Assembly: GCF_001458775.1 (NCBI RefSeq)
Contig: NZ_CZPZ01000006.1
Span: forward strand, 1-64,000
Source of the DNA: Candidatus Nitrospira nitrificans
GTDB taxonomy: Bacteria; Nitrospirota; Nitrospiria; Nitrospirales; Nitrospiraceae
Direction: 5' to 3'
Length of the DNA stretch: 64,000 nt
Shown here: in pieces, positions 7,632 to 15,412 of the stretch
Layout: each line of letters opens with the position of its first letter
Position numbering within the stretch: position 1 is the stretch's first letter
Position numbers and translations under genes: made by a program
Notes under the pieces: generated by a model
Seen by the model: the letters and a program-made list of their open reading frames with translations, nothing else
Told to the model about the DNA's origin: nothing
Database searches by the model: none

Positions 7632-8473
7632 TCACTGGTCTGTGGCGCAGATCAACTCAGTTCATGAGAATGACGATGGTGGTTGTCACGGCCCTTGCGC
7701 TCATGCAGTCGCTCACCGTGGAAGCGTTGCCGGAAACGAAAGAGCTTGACCCGGTGCCGATGGTCACGATTCCGGCCGGAGAATTTCTGATGGGCAATCC
7801 AGAAGGAAAAGGCCGGGATGATGAGAGGCCGCAGCGATCTGTCCACCTCGATGAGTTCGCGATCGATCAAGTCGAAGTGACGAATGAACGGTATATGGCC
7901 TTTGTGAAATCCATCGGTCATCGCACACCACCCAATCCTTATGGCGCCGGGCCCCTCCAATCCATTAAGGGCATTGAGCAACTACCGGTGGTCCAGACGA
8001 CCTGGTACGACGCCAAGGCCTATTGTAGCTGGACTAAGAAACGGCTGCCGACGGAAGCAGAATGGGAGAAGGCTGCTCGCGGAACTGACGGCCGCCTCTA
8101 CCCTTGGGGAAATGAACCGCCCACCGCGAAACGGGCGAACTTTGATCGAGAGTGGGAAGATGAGCATACCTTGCACGCTGTCGGATCGCTTCCTGATGGA
8201 GATTCACCCTACGAGGTGAAGGATATGGCCGGAAACGCCAGGGAGTGGGTCTCCGACTGGTACGACGCCGACTACTATCACCATGCGCCTGATCGCAATC
8301 CACAAGGTCCAGACAAGAAGGGAGTGGTTCGGTCGATTCGTGGCGGGTCCTGGCATAGTCCAGCGACCGATATCACCACATCGGCGCGTGGTCGTGGCGG
8401 GTTCGCCTTGCAGACTCATGGAACAGGGTTTCGCTGTGTCCGTGGTCTCGAGGCAGCGATCCGGAAGAAGTAA
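7628..8473 (+). CDS. SUMF1-domain exported protein
   Basis: A 281-residue protein whose ATG overlaps the preceding stop as ATGA; an alternative start is ATG 7664. The signal peptide is 'MTMVVVTALALMQSLTVEAL', and the mature part is essentially one SUMF1 domain: 'VTIPAGEFLMGNPEGKGRDD', 'RLPTEAEWEKAARG', 'YPWGNEPP', 'GNAREWVSDWYD', 'IRGGSWHSPATDITTSARGR', 'GTGFRCVRG'. The catalytic cysteine pair of formylglycine-generating enzymes is missing here too. With the SmbP-like partner it repeats the pairing seen at 2.7-4.4 kb. The substrate or ligand is unknown. Confidence 0.78.
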   Translation: MITGLWRRSTQFMRMTMVVVTALALMQSLTVEALPETKELDPVPMVTIPAGEFLMGNPEGKGRDDERPQRSVHLDEFAIDQVEVTNERYMAFVKSIGHRTPPNPYGAGPLQSIKGIEQLPVVQTTWYDAKAYCSWTKKRLPTEAEWEKAARGTDGRLYPWGNEPPTAKRANFDREWEDEHTLHAVGSLPDGDSPYEVKDMAGNAREWVSDWYDADYYHHAPDRNPQGPDKKGVVRSIRGGSWHSPATDITTSARGRGGFALQTHGTGFRCVRGLEAAIRKK

Positions 8474-8551
8474 CCCGTTGCAGTGAACGTGCGGGATAAG
8501 ACGATGGCAACGACAAAAGTTCGGAGGCCGGTTTATTGGTTTTGTAGAGGG

Positions 8552-8618
8552 GACGCCGAAACTCCGCACGGCGTCGCCCGCTGAGGTAGACAGGTCTCCT
8601 CTTCATGAAGAGCCTGTC
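8552..8618 (+). other. Two inverted repeats upstream of a 43-residue membrane protein
   Basis: GACGCCG (8552-8558) can pair with CGGCGTC (8569-8575). Next, GACAGG (8589-8594) can pair with CCTGTC (8613-8618) around the perfect palindrome CTCTTCATGAAGAG (8599-8612). Neither is followed by a T-run, so they are not typical intrinsic terminators. They may serve as an mRNA processing or attenuation structure. The exact first pairing should be confirmed by folding. Confidence 0.3.
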
Positions 8619-8686
8619 TCCTTGGCGAACAGTATACTCAACATGCGGGCAGGTGGTTCCAGACTCGGATGAGAAGGAGGAACGAT

Positions 8687-8818
8687 ATGGATATGAGTCT
8701 AGTCTTTTTGATCGCTGTTGGATTTCTGGCTTGCAGTATGGCAATGGGACTCTATCAGACCGCTGCCGTTGTCGTCAGACGTCGGCCTGTGAAAGGCAGG
8801 AGGACCAGTAAGAGCTAA
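8687..8818 (+). CDS. 43-residue single-pass membrane protein
   Basis: ATG 8687 follows a strong ribosome-binding site (GAAGGAGG, 8673-8680). The product begins 'MDMSLVFLIAVGFLACSMAM', continues through one hydrophobic helix ending near 'AAVVV', and finishes with a strongly basic tail ('RRRPVKGRRTSKS'), giving an N-out, C-in prediction by the positive-inside rule. A longer overlapping frame lacks such a ribosome site. No family is recognised. It sits between the SUMF1 block and the epimerase and could be a small regulator or subunit of a membrane complex. Confidence 0.55.
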   Translation: MDMSLVFLIAVGFLACSMAMGLYQTAAVVVRRRPVKGRRTSKS

Positions 8819-8948
8819 AAGGTAACCGGCTTGTCTTTTTCACCATACGCTTGATGCAGAAAAGGCAGCCGATCGACATCACACCGCGGGCGGAACAGAA
8901 GCTCGTGATTGACCAGACCTGTCGATGGCTCTGCCGGGAGACATGTTT

Positions 8949-9887
8949 ATGAACATCGTCGTAGCTGGAGGAACAGGGTTCATTGGTCAGGCGCTGTGCG
9001 CAGCGCTCGTACACGGTGGCCACAGAGTCAGTCTCCTTACAAGAGATGCAGGACAGGTTCTTCACCGACCTGACACACGTGTGAACTTGATGGAATGGAA
9101 CGCACGAGACACGGGCCCCTGGGAGGAGCTCCTTGAAGGAGCTGATGCAGTCATTAACCTCGCCGGGGCACCGATAGCCGATGGACGCTGGACCGACGAG
9201 CGCAAGCGACTCCTTACCGAAAGCCGAGTCCTCACTACCCGCTTACTCGTCAGCGCGCTGTCCCGCCGGTCATCAAAACCCCGCGTGTTTATCAGCGCCT
9301 CCGGCATCGGCTATTACGGCGCCAGCGACGATCGCGTATTGGATGAAGGCGCGGCTCGCGGCAACGGCTTCCTCGCTGACCTTTGTCTTGCCTGGGAAGC
9401 GGAAGCGATGAGCGCCGCAGAGTTTGGAACCCGCGTGGTCATCTTGCGGACCGGCATGGTCCTGGAAGCAGACGGTGGCGCGTTGGGAAAAATGTTATTG
9501 CCGTTCAGGCTGTTCGCAGGGGGGCCGATCATGCCAGGAACCCAGTGGGTCTCCTGGATCCACCGCCGTGATCACATCGACTTGATCCAATGGGCCCTCA
9601 CCACGACCACGGTTTGCGGGCCGATCAATGCCGTGGCCCCAGAGCCGGTGAGGATGAAAACATTCTGTGACATCCTCGGTCACGTGATGCACCGACCGTC
9701 GTGGCTCCCAGTTCCAGGCATTGCGTTGGATATCCTGCTGGGAGAGTTGGGGACATTGATGACAACCGGCCAACGAGTGATTCCAAAGAAAGCGATGACA
9801 GGAGGCTATACGTTTCGATATTCGACGCTCGAATCCGCGTTGCGAGCCGTGCTCAAGAAACCGATCGCCGCAGACCCTATGACATGA
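8949..9887 (+). CDS. TIGR01777-family NAD(P)-dependent epimerase-like protein
   Basis: Start at ATG 8949, eight bases after GGGAG; two upstream in-frame ATGs are worse placed. The 312-residue protein has an N-terminal Rossmann nucleotide-binding motif ('VVAGGTGFIGQAL') and the family signatures 'NLAGAPIADGRWTDERKRLL', 'ISASGIGYYG', 'RTGMVL', 'WVSWIHRRDH' and a C-terminal DUF1731-like part. Known members (SDR39U1, YfcH, and SulA in cyanobacteria) are sugar-epimerase-like, with unclear substrates. In many bacteria this family sits in light- or B12-regulated clusters with photolyase and DUF523-DUF1722 proteins, as it does here. Family is firm; substrate unknown. Confidence 0.88.
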   Translation: MNIVVAGGTGFIGQALCAALVHGGHRVSLLTRDAGQVLHRPDTRVNLMEWNARDTGPWEELLEGADAVINLAGAPIADGRWTDERKRLLTESRVLTTRLLVSALSRRSSKPRVFISASGIGYYGASDDRVLDEGAARGNGFLADLCLAWEAEAMSAAEFGTRVVILRTGMVLEADGGALGKMLLPFRLFAGGPIMPGTQWVSWIHRRDHIDLIQWALTTTTVCGPINAVAPEPVRMKTFCDILGHVMHRPSWLPVPGIALDILLGELGTLMTTGQRVIPKKAMTGGYTFRYSTLESALRAVLKKPIAADPMT

Positions 9888-9981
9888 TCGACGTCCGCGA
9901 ATCATCGCGAAGTCTCGGCACCGTCTTTACTTGGATATGTAAATGTTCGGTGATCAATGGGAATTGAACAGGAGGTGCGCT

Positions 9982-10431
9982 ATGAGAATCTCCAGATTCC
10001 ATATGATGGCAGGGTTGTTGATGAGCCTTCTCGTTGTGGGATCGGCGCTAGCCGATCAACCAGCGAACCAGACTCCGTATGGGCATGGAGACGATACCAA
10101 GCTGCCGAAGGGTGTGATCGGTCTCGCTCTACAGATCGGAGCCGAGCGGGTTGGTGATCCGGCCATCCTGTATGTCGGCATGGTCCATCCGGAGGGACCA
10201 GCCCACAAGGCGGGACTCGGACATGGCGATGAGGTCGTTAGTGTTGATGGAACACCCGTGAAGGGAAAGCGTTATGAGGAAGTGGTCGGCATGATTCGAG
10301 GAGAAGCAGGAACCGCCGTGAAGGTTGGAGTCAAGGGTGAACACGGCCTCCGTGAGCTATCCATCACACGAGTGGCAGGTGACAAGCTTTCAAGAGGACC
10401 ATCGGGATCACATGGTAACCCAGCGCCTTAG
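9982..10431 (+). CDS. Exported single-PDZ-domain protein
   Basis: Start at ATG 9982, with AGGAGG at 9969-9974; 149 residues. A signal peptide ('MMAGLLMSLLVVGSALA') is followed by one PDZ domain (about residues 40-130: 'GVIGLALQIGAERV', 'VHPEGPAHKAGLGHGDEVVS', 'VGMIRGEAGTAVKVGV'). There is no protease domain, unlike DegP/HtrA. Free PDZ proteins usually bind C-terminal tails of envelope partners. It lies between the epimerase and the photolyase on the same strand, with short gaps, and may be cotranscribed. Confidence 0.72.
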   Translation: MRISRFHMMAGLLMSLLVVGSALADQPANQTPYGHGDDTKLPKGVIGLALQIGAERVGDPAILYVGMVHPEGPAHKAGLGHGDEVVSVDGTPVKGKRYEEVVGMIRGEAGTAVKVGVKGEHGLRELSITRVAGDKLSRGPSGSHGNPAP

Positions 10432-10454
10432 GACTTCATAAGGGGAACAAACCT

Positions 10455-11900
10455 GTGCGAGGACTGATTTGGTTCAGGCGCGATCTTCGATTGCATGACC
10501 AACCGGCTCTTACCGCGGCCTGTGCGGAATGCGACGAGATCATTCCGCTGTTTATATTCGATGAGCCGTTGCTGCAATCGCATGAGTTTGGATCAGCCTG
10601 TGTGAACTTCATGCTGGGATGCCTCGAAGATCTGAACGCTGTGTTGAGCGGACTGGGAGCACCGCTCCAATGGAGGCGGGGTGAACCGATCGAACAGGTC
10701 TTACAAGCAGCACGTGAATGGAAAACTGATGTGGTCTATTGGAATCGTGACTACGAGCCGGGAACCATCGAGCGGGACCGGCTGGTGCAACAGCGTTTGG
10801 CAAAGCTCGGAGTGGCGGTGCGGACGTTCAAAGACCATGTTGTGTTTGAAGCATCTGAGGTGCGGGGCGCAACAGGTGAACCATTGCAACGGTACAGCGC
10901 CTATCGCGCACGCTGGTGGACCACATGGCATGCCACAACCCCGGCAGTTCAGCCGATCCCAACCGCCCTTGCGAAAAAGAAAGCCGCACCGCTGCCACTC
11001 TCTCATCCTCTTCCCACCGCCGGTGAGCTGGGGTACAACCCCATCGTCTTGGCGTTTGAGCCTGGCGAGCAGAACGCCCTGAAGCGATTGCGCTGGTTCA
11101 TGAAAGGGCCGCTTCATTCCTATGCGCAAGGTAGAAACCTGCCGGCCATCGATGGCAGTTCAACACTTTCCCCGCACTTCCGGTTCGGAACACTGTCACC
11201 GCGCATGGCCATTCACGCAGCGTTGAATGCACTGACTAAAGGCGGGCCAGTCTCCCGGATTGATGTCCTGACCTGGGTTGATGAGTTGATCTGGCGTGAG
11301 TTCTTCCAGCAAGTCCTCACATCCTTTCCACATGTCGCGAAGGGCCCGTTCAGAACAGTCATCGTCCCACCAGCTCGACCAGCTGGGAATAATCGGGATC
11401 GGCTGTTTCAAACGTGGTGTGAGGGAAAGACCGGCTATCCCATTGTGGATGCAGGCATGAGGCAACTCAACCAGACAGGATGGATGCATAACCGTGTTCG
11501 AATGATCGTCGCGTCATTCCTGATCAAAGATCTCCGGATAGACTGGCAGAGCGGCGAGCGGTATTTTATGCAGCATCTGATCGATGCTGACGTGGCGGCA
11601 AACAACGGCAATTGGCAGTGGTGTGCCTCAACTGGCACCGATAGTATGCCCGGCTATCGGATCTTTAACCCTGCGCTTCAGAGCAAGAAGTTCGACCCCG
11701 ACGGAACCTACATTCGCCGGCATGTTCCTGAACTGGCCCGTGTATCGACGAAGAGGATTCATGAGTTGCATCTCATGACCGCAGATGAGCAAGAACGCGC
11801 TGGATGCCGAATCGGGACCGATTATCCTTCCCCGATTGTGGACCATCAACTCGCTCGTCAGGAATATCTCAACCTCGGGAAGCAGGAGGCAACGAGATGA
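10455..11900 (+). CDS. phrB: Deoxyribodipyrimidine photolyase (CPD class I type)
   Basis: GTG start at 10455 behind AAGGGG; 481 residues, the usual length. The N-terminal antenna domain begins 'GLIWFRRDLRLHDQPALTAA'. The C-terminal FAD domain has 'LSPHFRFGTLSPR', 'DELIWREFFQQVL', 'GYPIVDAGMRQLNQTGWMHN', 'VASFLIKDLRIDW' and 'NWQWCASTGTDSMPGYRIFN'. These include the FAD-binding and active-site Trp/Asn regions of class I photolyases. The enzyme repairs UV-induced cyclobutane dimers using blue light. It overlaps the next gene by ATGA. Nearby genes and the CarH-like regulator suggest light-dependent expression, although no CATTGRRC operator was found immediately upstream. Confidence 0.92.
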   Translation: MRGLIWFRRDLRLHDQPALTAACAECDEIIPLFIFDEPLLQSHEFGSACVNFMLGCLEDLNAVLSGLGAPLQWRRGEPIEQVLQAAREWKTDVVYWNRDYEPGTIERDRLVQQRLAKLGVAVRTFKDHVVFEASEVRGATGEPLQRYSAYRARWWTTWHATTPAVQPIPTALAKKKAAPLPLSHPLPTAGELGYNPIVLAFEPGEQNALKRLRWFMKGPLHSYAQGRNLPAIDGSSTLSPHFRFGTLSPRMAIHAALNALTKGGPVSRIDVLTWVDELIWREFFQQVLTSFPHVAKGPFRTVIVPPARPAGNNRDRLFQTWCEGKTGYPIVDAGMRQLNQTGWMHNRVRMIVASFLIKDLRIDWQSGERYFMQHLIDADVAANNGNWQWCASTGTDSMPGYRIFNPALQSKKFDPDGTYIRRHVPELARVSTKRIHELHLMTADEQERAGCRIGTDYPSPIVDHQLARQEYLNLGKQEATR

Positions 11901-12850
11901 CAACCTCCCCCCTTCGCCTTGGCATCAGTCGATGCCTTCTCGGAGATGAGGTTCGCTTCGATGGAGGACACAAGCAGGACCATTTCCTAACCGATATACT
12001 GAGCCGCTACGTCGAATGGGTCCCGGTTTGCCCTGAGGTGGAAGCGGGATTGGGCACCCCGCGTGAGGCCATGCGCTTGGTGGGCAATCCGCATCACCCC
12101 CGGCTCATGACCATTACGAGCAAGCACGATCATACCCAGGCAATGAAGACGATGATCGCTGCGCGTCTTGATTCGCTCAAAAAACAGGACCTCTCAGGGT
12201 TTATCTTCAAGAGAGGCTCACCCAGTTGCGGGGTCGAACGGGTGCGTGTATATACCGTACAGGGGATGCCGAGCCATAACGGGGTCGGGATCTTTGCAAA
12301 AGCCTTCACAGAGCAGTTTCCGTTGATTCCCGTCGAGGAAGAAGGGCGGCTCTGCGACCCTGCGCTCAGAGAGAACTTCATCGAGCGAGTGTTCTGCTAC
12401 CGCCGGTTCCAAGATCTGGTGCAGAACGGAGTCACCAAACAGGCTTTGATTCGCTTCCACACGATTCACAAATATCTGCTCCTAGCCCATAGCCAGCAGC
12501 ACTACGAAACGATGGGGCGGCTAGTCGGCCAAACGAAACGATATCAACTCAAAGAATTGACGTTGAAGTACGGTGAGCAGTTCATGAAAGCCCTGACCAT
12601 GAAGGCGACGGCGCGTAAGCATGTCAATGTGCTGCAGCATATTGTGGGCTACTTCAAGAGTCGATTGACCACTCATGAAAAGGCCGAGCTGTTGAGCGTG
12701 ATCGCAGACTACCATAAGGGGCTTACGCCGTTGATCGTCCCTCTCACGCTGGTCAAGCATTACGTCCAGATCTTTGACGTCGGGTACATTCGCGATCAGG
12801 TCTATCTCAGCCCGCATCCGAAAGAGCTCATGTTGCGGAATCATGTGTAA
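11897..12850 (+). CDS. DUF523-DUF1722 (YbgA-type) protein
   Basis: ATG 11897 overlaps the photolyase stop (ATGA) and is preceded by AGGAGG; 317 residues. Residues 1-150 are DUF523 ('GISRCLLGDEVRFDGGHKQD', 'CPEVEAGLGTPREAMRLVG', 'FIFKRGSPSCG' with conserved cysteines). Residues about 180-310 are DUF1722 ('LLAHSQQHYETMGRLVG', 'HVNVLQHIVGYFK'). The biochemical role is not established. The gene is a frequent neighbour of photolyase and of LitR/CarH-type regulators. Overlap with phrB suggests coupled synthesis. Family assignment is strong. Confidence 0.88.
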   Translation: MTTSPLRLGISRCLLGDEVRFDGGHKQDHFLTDILSRYVEWVPVCPEVEAGLGTPREAMRLVGNPHHPRLMTITSKHDHTQAMKTMIAARLDSLKKQDLSGFIFKRGSPSCGVERVRVYTVQGMPSHNGVGIFAKAFTEQFPLIPVEEEGRLCDPALRENFIERVFCYRRFQDLVQNGVTKQALIRFHTIHKYLLLAHSQQHYETMGRLVGQTKRYQLKELTLKYGEQFMKALTMKATARKHVNVLQHIVGYFKSRLTTHEKAELLSVIADYHKGLTPLIVPLTLVKHYVQIFDVGYIRDQVYLSPHPKELMLRNHV

Positions 12851-12940
12851 AGATCTACGAGTCGATCGTGTGAGTGGGGTCAAGATGTGGCCCGGAATTC
12901 CGCTAAGGGGTTCCGAACCCAACTCTCCGTAGGAGGATTC

Positions 12941-13474
12941 ATGAAGACGGAAACACGAGGCGTCATTTTGGTGGGTCATGGTGGCATTCCCAAGGGATGC
13001 CCACAAGAACTCATCACGAAACTGAAACGGCTGGAAGGTCAACGGCGGGCGGCGGAGCTTCCGCCTACGGCGGAAGAACGTGAGTTGGATGCCAAGATCC
13101 GCCAGTGGCCCAGAACGGCAGAAACGGACCCCTATCAAGCCGGTCTGGAAAGAGTCGCGGCGCGTCTGCGAGCTCGACTCGACGGCGCGCTCTTTGCCGT
13201 GGCCTACAATGAGTTTTGTGCACCCACGTTGGAGGAAGCCGTCGAGTCGTTGGTGAAGCAGGGGGCCACTCACATTACCGTGACGACGACGATGTTCACG
13301 CCAGGTGGGTCACATTCGGAAGTCGAAATTCCTGAAATTCTCGATCATTTGCGGCCCCGGTATCCTGGGGTCGCACTACGTTATGCCTGGCCCTTCGATC
13401 TTGAGTTGGTCGCCGACACGTTAGCCGAGCAGATCAGCCGCTTCTCTGCAGCGGCTCCTCACTCCACTCGATGA
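12941..13474 (+). CDS. CbiX/SirB-type sirohydrochlorin chelatase
   Basis: Start at ATG 12941, directly behind GGAGGATTC; 177 residues. 'VILVGHGGIPKGC' supplies the N-terminal metal/substrate histidine. The second half has 'AYNEFCAPTLEEAVESLV', 'ITVTTTMFTPGGSHSEVEIP' with the second catalytic-region histidine, and a short C-terminal helix. Single-domain CbiX proteins insert Co or Fe into sirohydrochlorin for cobalamin or siroheme. A charged insertion after residue 25 is longer than in classical CbiX. A role in B12 supply would fit the B12-sensing regulator 11 kb away, but siroheme for nitrite or sulfite reductase is equally possible. Confidence 0.75.
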   Translation: MKTETRGVILVGHGGIPKGCPQELITKLKRLEGQRRAAELPPTAEERELDAKIRQWPRTAETDPYQAGLERVAARLRARLDGALFAVAYNEFCAPTLEEAVESLVKQGATHITVTTTMFTPGGSHSEVEIPEILDHLRPRYPGVALRYAWPFDLELVADTLAEQISRFSAAAPHSTR

Positions 13475-13549
13475 AAAGGTGTATCAGCAGTCAGCCGGGC
13501 GGTGTAGAATGCCGGCACATAGCCGATTCTGATAAAGGGAGGAGAACGC

Positions 13550-14152
13550 GTGACGGTTCGGGAACAACTGGCGCAAGCATTTCACGATACGCAGTCGTTT
13601 AAGTGGGATCGCGACAAGGGGTTCAAACTCGCATCCGGCGAGATCAGTCCCTTTTATGTCGATTGTCGCGCGCTCATGGCGCATCCGGAAGCGCGTCGTC
13701 TGGTCGCCCAACTGGCCTATGAGGCGCTCACTGACATTGAATTCGACTGTTTGGGCGGCCTCGAACTCGGCGCGATTCCGATTGCCATGACCATTTCCGA
13801 TTTTGCCTGCGCCGCTTCGCGCCGGCGTCTCTGGCGGACGTTCGTCGTTCGCAAGCAGCCCAAAGACCATGGACTGGGAAAGTTGATCGAGGGGAGCGTT
13901 CGCCCCAATGATAGAGCCTTAATCGTGGACGACGTGCTGACGAGCGGTGGGTCCTTGCTGAAAGCGATGGGAGTTGCGCGGGAGGCCGGGCTTCGTGTGG
14001 ATCATGCCTTAGTGATTGTGGACCGCCAGGAGCAGGATGGCAGAGCGCGTGTGGAAAAAGAAAAAGTTCGGCTTATCAGTCTCTTAACAATTCAGGACCT
14101 CATGAGCGCGATGAAGAAGCATGAACAGGCTGTTGAAAAGTTCTCCCGCTGA
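13550..14152 (+). CDS. pyrE: Orotate phosphoribosyltransferase
   Basis: GTG start at 13550 after GGGAGGAG; 200 residues, typical of PyrE. It shows 'FKLASGEISPFYVDCRALMA' at the substrate end, the Lys-rich flexible-loop region ('VVRKQPKDHGLGKLIEG') and the PRPP-binding motif 'ALIVDDVLTSGGS'. It converts orotate and PRPP to OMP in pyrimidine synthesis. It is the first clearly housekeeping gene after the accessory island. A paralogous phosphoribosyltransferase function cannot be excluded from sequence alone. Confidence 0.85.
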   Translation: MTVREQLAQAFHDTQSFKWDRDKGFKLASGEISPFYVDCRALMAHPEARRLVAQLAYEALTDIEFDCLGGLELGAIPIAMTISDFACAASRRRLWRTFVVRKQPKDHGLGKLIEGSVRPNDRALIVDDVLTSGGSLLKAMGVAREAGLRVDHALVIVDRQEQDGRARVEKEKVRLISLLTIQDLMSAMKKHEQAVEKFSR

Positions 14153-14189
14153 GTGTTCCGCGCATAGATTGCGTCTTGCCTATCACCTT

Positions 14190-14507
14190 TCATTTGCACT
14201 CAAACTGAATCCCCCACCGCCGCTCTTCTACGAGTTCTTGCGCTCCATCAAGCGGACTCACGACTCGAGTGCGCCCTTTGGCTTCTCCCTCGCGAACGAT
14301 GCTGTAGGAACTACGGCCGCATTTTTCTTGCATGAGGTCAAGCGCCTCTCTGCGGAAAGAGGAAAGCATTGGCCCCTGTCCCTCTTTAAATGGATAGATG
14401 ACAACTCCACCCGTGTCGTGTTGCTGAACCATTTTTGCGCCGTCCGCACAGCCTCCAACGGCTAGGCACGCCACTGCCAGGATGGTTATCAGCCAAGAAG
14501 TACTCAT
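14190..14507 (-). CDS. Small putative lipoprotein
   Basis: A 105-residue protein with an N-terminal signal and a lipobox ('ILAVACLAVGGC', Cys20). The mature part is polar, with a central 'VVIYPFKEGQGPMLSSFRRE' and two further cysteines ('MQEKCGRSS' and the C-terminal 'FEC'). Its ATG shares one base with the stop of the upstream glycosidase-like gene (TAATG), so translation is probably coupled. Similar short proteins occur among outer-membrane-targeted lipoproteins, but I do not recognise the family. Confidence 0.65.
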   Translation of the reverse strand: MSTSWLITILAVACLAVGGCADGAKMVQQHDTGGVVIYPFKEGQGPMLSSFRREALDLMQEKCGRSSYSIVREGEAKGRTRVVSPLDGAQELVEERRWGIQFECK

Positions 14508-15355
14508 TACCTAGGGCTGGCCCCGATCACGGTAGGCAACGGGATATGACTCCCCGTGCTTCCCCCGAACAAACTCTTCCAGGAGGCATGTTCCGGCACC
14601 GATAGATCTTTTTCCCACAACGATCCCAAAATTCGGACGTCCGAGGACGACCCACCGTCCATGGCCATTGCTTGGCGCACAGCAGGAAGCGCATCTTTGA
14701 AACACTGCCCGATATCGTATAAGCGAACGGCTCCGAGACTCTTCAAGAGAAGGATGTGTCCGGCTTCCGTTTCAGCGACAATTGTCTGATAGGCATGTTT
14801 CCCACCCTCGCGGACACGGATCTTACCGGTCAGATCCAGCAACATCAATGCCTGTGCTGCCTCACGGTAGCGCGGTTGTTCTTCGTCGAAACGCTCTGCG
14901 GCCAGGTCAAAAATCCGCGCCTTCTTCAATCCCATGACATACGGTTCTGCGACAAACAATCCCTGCCATGAGGTGTGGCGCCGGCTTCCCAACGGACGTC
15001 CGTCCTTATAGAGAAGACCGAGATACGCAAAGTTTTCCCGGAACAACCCGGCATTGAATAGCACATGATGGCCCGTTCGTTTCTGCCACTCGTCGATCCT
15101 GGGTGGTTCTGAAAGCGCTTCTTGGGCGTAATGATGAACGGAGAATCGTATCCGCTCCGGATCCATATCGACCACCAGCATGGTCGGGACCGTTGGACAC
15201 GCGTCGCCTGGCTTCCACACCGACACCATGAGGCCGTCGGAGAGGCGCTCCCACGAGATCTCCTGGGCTGGACACAGACCGGGCAGTAAAACGACGCTCA
15301 GGAAGAGGACGAGCACGGCATGTTTGGCTCCTTCATACCACCGAGGCTTCTTCAT
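14507..15355 (-). CDS. Exported phosphodiester glycosidase-family (DUF2233/NAGPA-like) protein
   Basis: The start is placed at ATG 15355, giving 282 residues with a signal peptide ('AVLVLFLSVVLLPGLCPA'); upstream in-frame starts at 15373 and 15409 are possible. The body has the NAGPA/DUF2233 pattern: 'VVDMDPERIRFSVHHYAQ', 'HVLFNAGLFRENFAYLGLLY', 'ALMLLDLTGKIRVREGG', 'SLGAVRLYDIGQCFKDAL', 'QAMAMDGGSSSDVRI'. The family cleaves phosphodiester-linked sugars or acts in sporulation and envelope processes; the specific substrate here is unknown. Its stop overlaps the start of the downstream lipoprotein gene. Confidence 0.75.
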   Translation of the reverse strand: MKKPRWYEGAKHAVLVLFLSVVLLPGLCPAQEISWERLSDGLMVSVWKPGDACPTVPTMLVVDMDPERIRFSVHHYAQEALSEPPRIDEWQKRTGHHVLFNAGLFRENFAYLGLLYKDGRPLGSRRHTSWQGLFVAEPYVMGLKKARIFDLAAERFDEEQPRYREAAQALMLLDLTGKIRVREGGKHAYQTIVAETEAGHILLLKSLGAVRLYDIGQCFKDALPAVRQAMAMDGGSSSDVRILGSLWEKDLSVPEHASWKSLFGGSTGSHIPLPTVIGASPR

Positions 15356-15412
15356 GACGGCCCCTACAGACATCCGGTCGAAACAAGTAGGCAGGCAACC
15401 ACCGCTCAACGT

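Noticed and set aside
2715-8473. SUMF1 domains as targets of a diversity-generating retroelement
   Set aside because: SUMF1/C-type lectin folds are common variable proteins, but no reverse transcriptase gene, template repeat or variable repeat was seen nearby.
8605-8811. Overlapping 68-codon frame
   Set aside because: It has no ribosome site and no domain, and it overlaps the better-supported 43-residue gene in another frame.
9895-9960. Possible CATTGRRC operator before the PDZ gene
   Set aside because: Only fragments such as AATTGAACA occur; the TTGACR-N17 promoter context is absent.
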